In this document: positions 60,459 through 64,000 of the stretch, piece by piece
Numbering within the stretch: position 1 is the first letter of the stretch
How the letters are laid out: every line of letters begins with the position of its first letter
NCBI GenBank assembly: GCA_036320915.1
Contig: JAXBDG010000001.1
Location: forward strand, 2,170,001 to 2,234,000
Origin: Linnemannia elongata
Lineage: Eukaryota > Mortierellomycota > Mortierellomycetes > Mortierellales > Mortierellaceae
DNA length: 64,000 nt
Direction: 5' to 3'
Translations under genes and position numbers: made by a program
The notes under the pieces: generated by a model
What the model was told of the DNA's origin: nothing
The model's database searches: none
What the model saw: the letters and a program-made list of their open reading frames with translations, nothing else

Positions 60459-62127
60459 AAAAACATCAATAGTGCACAGATATGAGATCCAAAAGGGTGG
60501 CCAAGTCTCCTACAGATCCCGCAACACCTCGAACGACCTCCGCGCAGAATACATTAAGGAAGAAAAAGTAACAGGCGTCACCTTCTGCCAACGCGACCCT
60601 TGCAAGACCATTTTCAACAAGTTCTTCACTACCTTCAAGACCGCCGCCTTGGGAGGAGGACATGTCCTGGGAGGAACCAACACCAACGTCGCAGTCATCC
60701 CTACACCCAACTTTCCTGGTCTGATGGATAAGAACGATGGGTCCAAGAAGTCGGGTAACCCCAACGTTCGTAACTTGATCATGACCACGGACGGTAATGC
60801 GATTCAAGAATTGGACCCCGTTACATTGGAACCCAAGGGGTTGTTCTCGTATGGCGCGATTGATGATTCGCTTTTGGCCAGTAACTTGGCCCCCGCCCAC
60901 CCCTGTGTCGACCCCGAGACAGGCGACTACTTCACAGTCCTCCTCACCTTTGGGCCCACCGCAGTCTACAAGGTCGTCCGCATCCGTCAATCGGTCAAAG
61001 GTCCCGCCCGCGAACCCGACTTGGATGTCCTGGCCGAGATCCAATCCCCTCGCCCGACCTACATGCACAGTTTCTGTCTGACCAAGCGATATGTGGTCGT
61101 CACTCATTGGCAGTGCGATTTCGCAGCCTGGGGGGTCAGTGTGTTGTGGACTGGTAATGCATGGGAGTCATTCAAGAACCATGATCCGAATGTCAAGGCG
61201 CAGTTCTATGTTGTTGACCGTCAGCATGGAAGACATGTTGCGACTTTTGAGTGTGGTCCTTATTATGCCTTCCATACTGTTAATGCTTGGGATGAGGGCG
61301 ATGATATCGTCCTCGACCTTGCTTCTTACAAGGTAAACCTTCTTTCTCTTTCGCAGGAAAAAAAGATGTCCAAGCTTACATTTTTCACGCCTATTGGAAA
61401 AGATTCGAACCTGAACCAGGGCCACAGACACTAACCCAATGCTCACTTCCTTCCCTTATGTAATCTTTCCTTTCTCCTCTCCCACAACAACAAACCACCA
61501 TAACCTAATCCCACATACACAACAAACAAACAGGACCACACGGTGATTGGCGACTACTACATCGATAACCTCCGTAACGAAGCCTCAGGCATCCCCCCTC
61601 AGCAGGCTGTCCTCCGGCGCTACCGCCTCTCCGCCATCTCCAAGCAGGCCTCCCTCTCCAACCTCAACCGCAAACAACCTCCCACCCCCGTACCCGCTAC
61701 AATCGACTTCCAACTCGACGAGTCCATCAACTTTGAACTCCCCTCCATCAACCCCTCCCGCTACCTCCACCCTTACCGCTATGCCTTTGGTGTCAACCGG
61801 TCGGGACTCAACAAGACCTTGATTTACGACAGGATTATCAAGGTGGATCTGGCGAAGGTCCAACAGGGGGATATGGCTGGTAGTGCGACGTTCTGGGTAC
61901 AGGATCAATGTACTCCTTCGGAGCCCGTGTTTGTGCCAACCCCTAATGCGACGGATGAGGATGATGGAGTGTTGTTGTCGATTGTTTTGGACGGACGGAG
62001 GAGGACCGGGTTCTTGTTGGTATTGGATGCAAAGACATTGACGGAGATTGCGAGGGCTGATATGCCTGAAGGAAAGGTTGCGCCGCATAACTTCCATGGC
62101 ATGTTCATTCCCAACCTTGTCAACTGA
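59961..62127 (+). CDS. Carotenoid cleavage oxygenase
   Basis: Exons 59961-60115, 60241-60311, 60473-61332 and 61534-62127 give 559 residues. The enzyme class uses Fe(II) held by four His to split carotenoid double bonds into apocarotenoids. Likely ligands are visible in APAHPCVDPETGDYF, YMHSFCLTKRYVVV, YAFHTVNAWDEGD and the C-terminal NFHGMFIP. The N-terminal WLEGALYRSGPG, then HWFDGLAQ, and later RDPCKTIF are family motifs. In Mucoromycota such enzymes (CarS, AcaA) lead to trisporoid signals; whether this one does is inference. The frame is also open upstream to 59646, but the CT-rich leader there is not coding. No carotenoid biosynthesis gene lies in the window. Confidence 0.93.
60417..60456 (+). 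repeat. Poly(A) tract, 40 nt, inside carotenoid oxygenase intron 2
   Basis: Run of A from 17 to 56 nt before the acceptor AG (60471-60472), where a pyrimidine tract would normally sit. Confidence 0.95.
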
Positions 62128-62388
62128 ATGTAAACATGGATTTCTTACGTTCATGCGACAAAAGACGCCTCTAAAATAAACAAACAATATCTCCCTTTCT
62201 TCTCTTACTCACAAAAAGCAATAAACAGATGTATGTATCAAACAAGAAAAGAATACATTGGAATAATGAACGTAGGAGGGGAGGTTTCTAATAGTGACAA
62301 ATGCGAGAATGAAAAAGTGAAAGGATGCTATATGGAAAAAAAAAATGGTCGTCGCTGACAAAGATCGAAGAAGGAATGGTATGCAGAA

Positions 62389-64000
62389 TTAAAGGTTACG
62401 GATGGTGTTGCGTCCAGCAGAACGTCTCTCTCTCCGTTCTGGTCCACCACTGCCACTGGCGCCGGCCCTTGATGATGATGATGAGCCACCACGAGAACCT
62501 CCACGAGAACCTCCACGAGCACCACCACGTCCTCCACGTCCTCCACGTCCGCCGCCACCGACATTGAACGTCATCTCCATGCCTCCCGAGGACGAGCGCG
62601 AAATAGTGTTGGCAGTGTTTCGGTCCTTGGCCACACGGTCTGCAAAAGATCTTTGAGCCTGTGACTTGAGCACTGGGGCAGAGCTGTTGCTTTGTTGTTG
62701 CTAATGTAAAAGTTACAGGATTGAAGAAGGATTGTTAGTAAACAATGCACCAGATGATCTGAAAACACCCAAATAATACCAGTCATTCATCTCCACGCAT
62801 AGCGAGCACAAGAAAAAGTACCTTGAGGGCTTCCATCTTGGGAATACGCTTGCGATCCTTGATACCAGAACGAATAGATGTGATCTGGTCCGACTTTTTC
62901 TTGTTGTTTCCAGACTTGTAGGTGCTGACACGGATAAGATCCTCGTCCGAGTCGACATCGCTTCCATCGCTGTTGCTCGCCTCGCTGGCCTCCTCGATCT
63001 CGTCGTCGCCCACAATACGGTAGCTGGGCTTCTTGGTCGACTGCACAGGGTTGAGCAACTTGAACTCGTTTGTGCCCTCGTCGACCTGGAAGTCGGGGTT
63101 GGTGAACAGGTCTGCAAAACGGTTGTCCTTGAGTGCTCCGCCTTCGGCAACGGGTGCATCCGATCCTCCTGCCTTGCGACGGGCCTTGGCCTCGTCTAAC
63201 ATCATCTTTGTCGCCAGCTGCTTGTTGACCTTGGGCAGCTTCATAGTCGCGCGAATACGAGAGCCAGACTCCTTGGCCAGTTTCTCCTTGGCCTCCCGCT
63301 CGCGGTAGTCGGTGTAAGCAAAGGGGTTGGCAATCGCCTTAGCCTTTTCATACAGACGCAAGTCGATGAAAAATCCGTGCATGTATGGCTTGAGAACAGC
63401 GCTTCCAACCAAATGATCCAACGCCAGCCTATTTGTCACCATGTGAAATGTATGGTTGTTAGTAAATAAGATTACAGTGTTGATTAAATTAACCACTTTA
63501 GAGACCATATGGCAGAGTACGTACGAGGAGAGCTCCTTGCGGGTGACAAACTTGTAGTCGTCGTAGATGTTTTGGACAGGGTTTTCCTCCAGCTCCTCGG
63601 TAAGATTGTCGAGGAACGAGCACCACTTGGGGGCTGGTCCCAAGGAAGGGATATAGTAACTCTGCATCTGGATACCCTCGTTGGCGACAAACATGAGTCC
63701 CGAATTGTCGACCACACAGACGTCGTTAATGTCGTTGGTGGGCTCGATCGAAGTAAAGTTCTTGCCATTCTCCCGATCCCAGATCTTGATAATCTTGCAA
63801 TCTGCCGAGACAATCTTGCTACGTCCGTCCTCGCCTTGGGTACCTTCGTGGAAGGTCAAGCTCTTGATAGGGAATCCATACTGGTGATCTTTGACATAGA
63901 TGGGAACGTTGCTTCGGAGATCATACATGAGAACGTGTCCGGTCGAGGTTCCGACCGCCATGCTCAAACCATCGTCCCTGAACTTCACTGCCGAAATGCT
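62389..64000 (-). CDS. NOL10: Nucleolar protein NOL10/Enp2, C-terminal part (5' end beyond window)
   Basis: Exons, complement of 62389-62700, 62822-63428 and 63525-64000 (continuing past the window), give 464 visible residues. WD-type strands are seen (LSMAVGTSTGHVLMYDLR, KIVSADCKIIKIWDRENG), followed by the Enp2/NOL10 hallmarks FLDNLTEELEENP, DDYKFVTRKELSS, LVGSAVLKPYMHGFFIDLRLY and ANPFAYTDYRERE. The C-terminus is an acidic stretch, then a basic region and a Gly/Arg-rich RGG tail, common in nucleolar proteins. Enp2 acts in early 40S ribosome assembly (SSU processome). The donor giving leftover TC at 63525 joins in phase to LALDHLVG. The start codon lies outside. Confidence 0.93.

Noticed and set aside
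1..64000. CRISPR arrays, bacterial operons, phage genes
   Set aside because: No regularly spaced direct repeats. All genes are intron-bearing and eukaryotic in type.

Overview
The window is nuclear DNA of a filamentous early-diverging fungus, most likely a Mortierella-type mould (Mortierellomycota/Mucoromycota). Support comes from dense short GT-AG introns, a velvet-domain regulator, a fungal-specific transcription-factor domain, decayed F-box/LRR genes of a kind I associate with Mortierella, pyrimidine-rich leaders, long A/T homopolymers, and conserved eukaryotic housekeeping genes. I built the gene models by following splice sites and reading phase by hand. No transcript or database evidence was available.

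Layout. 1-2.6 kb: 3' part of a fungal-specific-domain transcription factor. 4.1-5.0 kb: broken F-box/LRR gene. 5.2-8.2 kb and 28.1-31.1 kb: two almost identical ~2,985-bp arms in opposite orientation, each carrying a tRNA-Pro(TGG) gene and a 70-bp CT/GA microsatellite. They enclose a ~20-kb block holding a large Mga2/Spt23-like IPT-ankyrin protein fused to a long LRR-like region (-), mitochondrial lipoyl(octanoyl)transferase (+), a VelB-like velvet protein with a long insert inside its domain (-), mitochondrial [2Fe-2S] ferredoxin (+), and a chromate-transporter gene with an apparent 1-nt frameshift (-). 32-44 kb is a compact housekeeping run: UBR7-like E3 ligase (+), PET117 (-), TOE1 deadenylase (-), ATG14-like autophagy protein (+), Aladin/AAAS nucleoporin (-), HotDog thioesterase (+). 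44-49 kb: a bHLH regulator behind a TATA box and a ~1-kb pyrimidine-rich leader. 50-57 kb: two tandem paralogues of a multi-pass membrane protein with C-terminal EF-hands, sharing a 270-bp identical tract. 57-60 kb: mostly non-coding, with a possible retroelement scrap. 60-62 kb: carotenoid oxygenase. 62.4-64 kb: C-terminal part of NOL10/Enp2.

No metabolic cluster is evident. The closest functional link is octanoyltransferase and [2Fe-2S] ferredoxin within 9 kb, both tied to mitochondrial lipoate formation, with the velvet gene between them. The best candidates for something undescribed are the inverted-repeat-flanked block, the IPT-ankyrin-LRR fusion, the membrane/EF-hand paralogue pair with its conversion tract, and the ATG14-like gene whose three introns are all stop-free and in phase.
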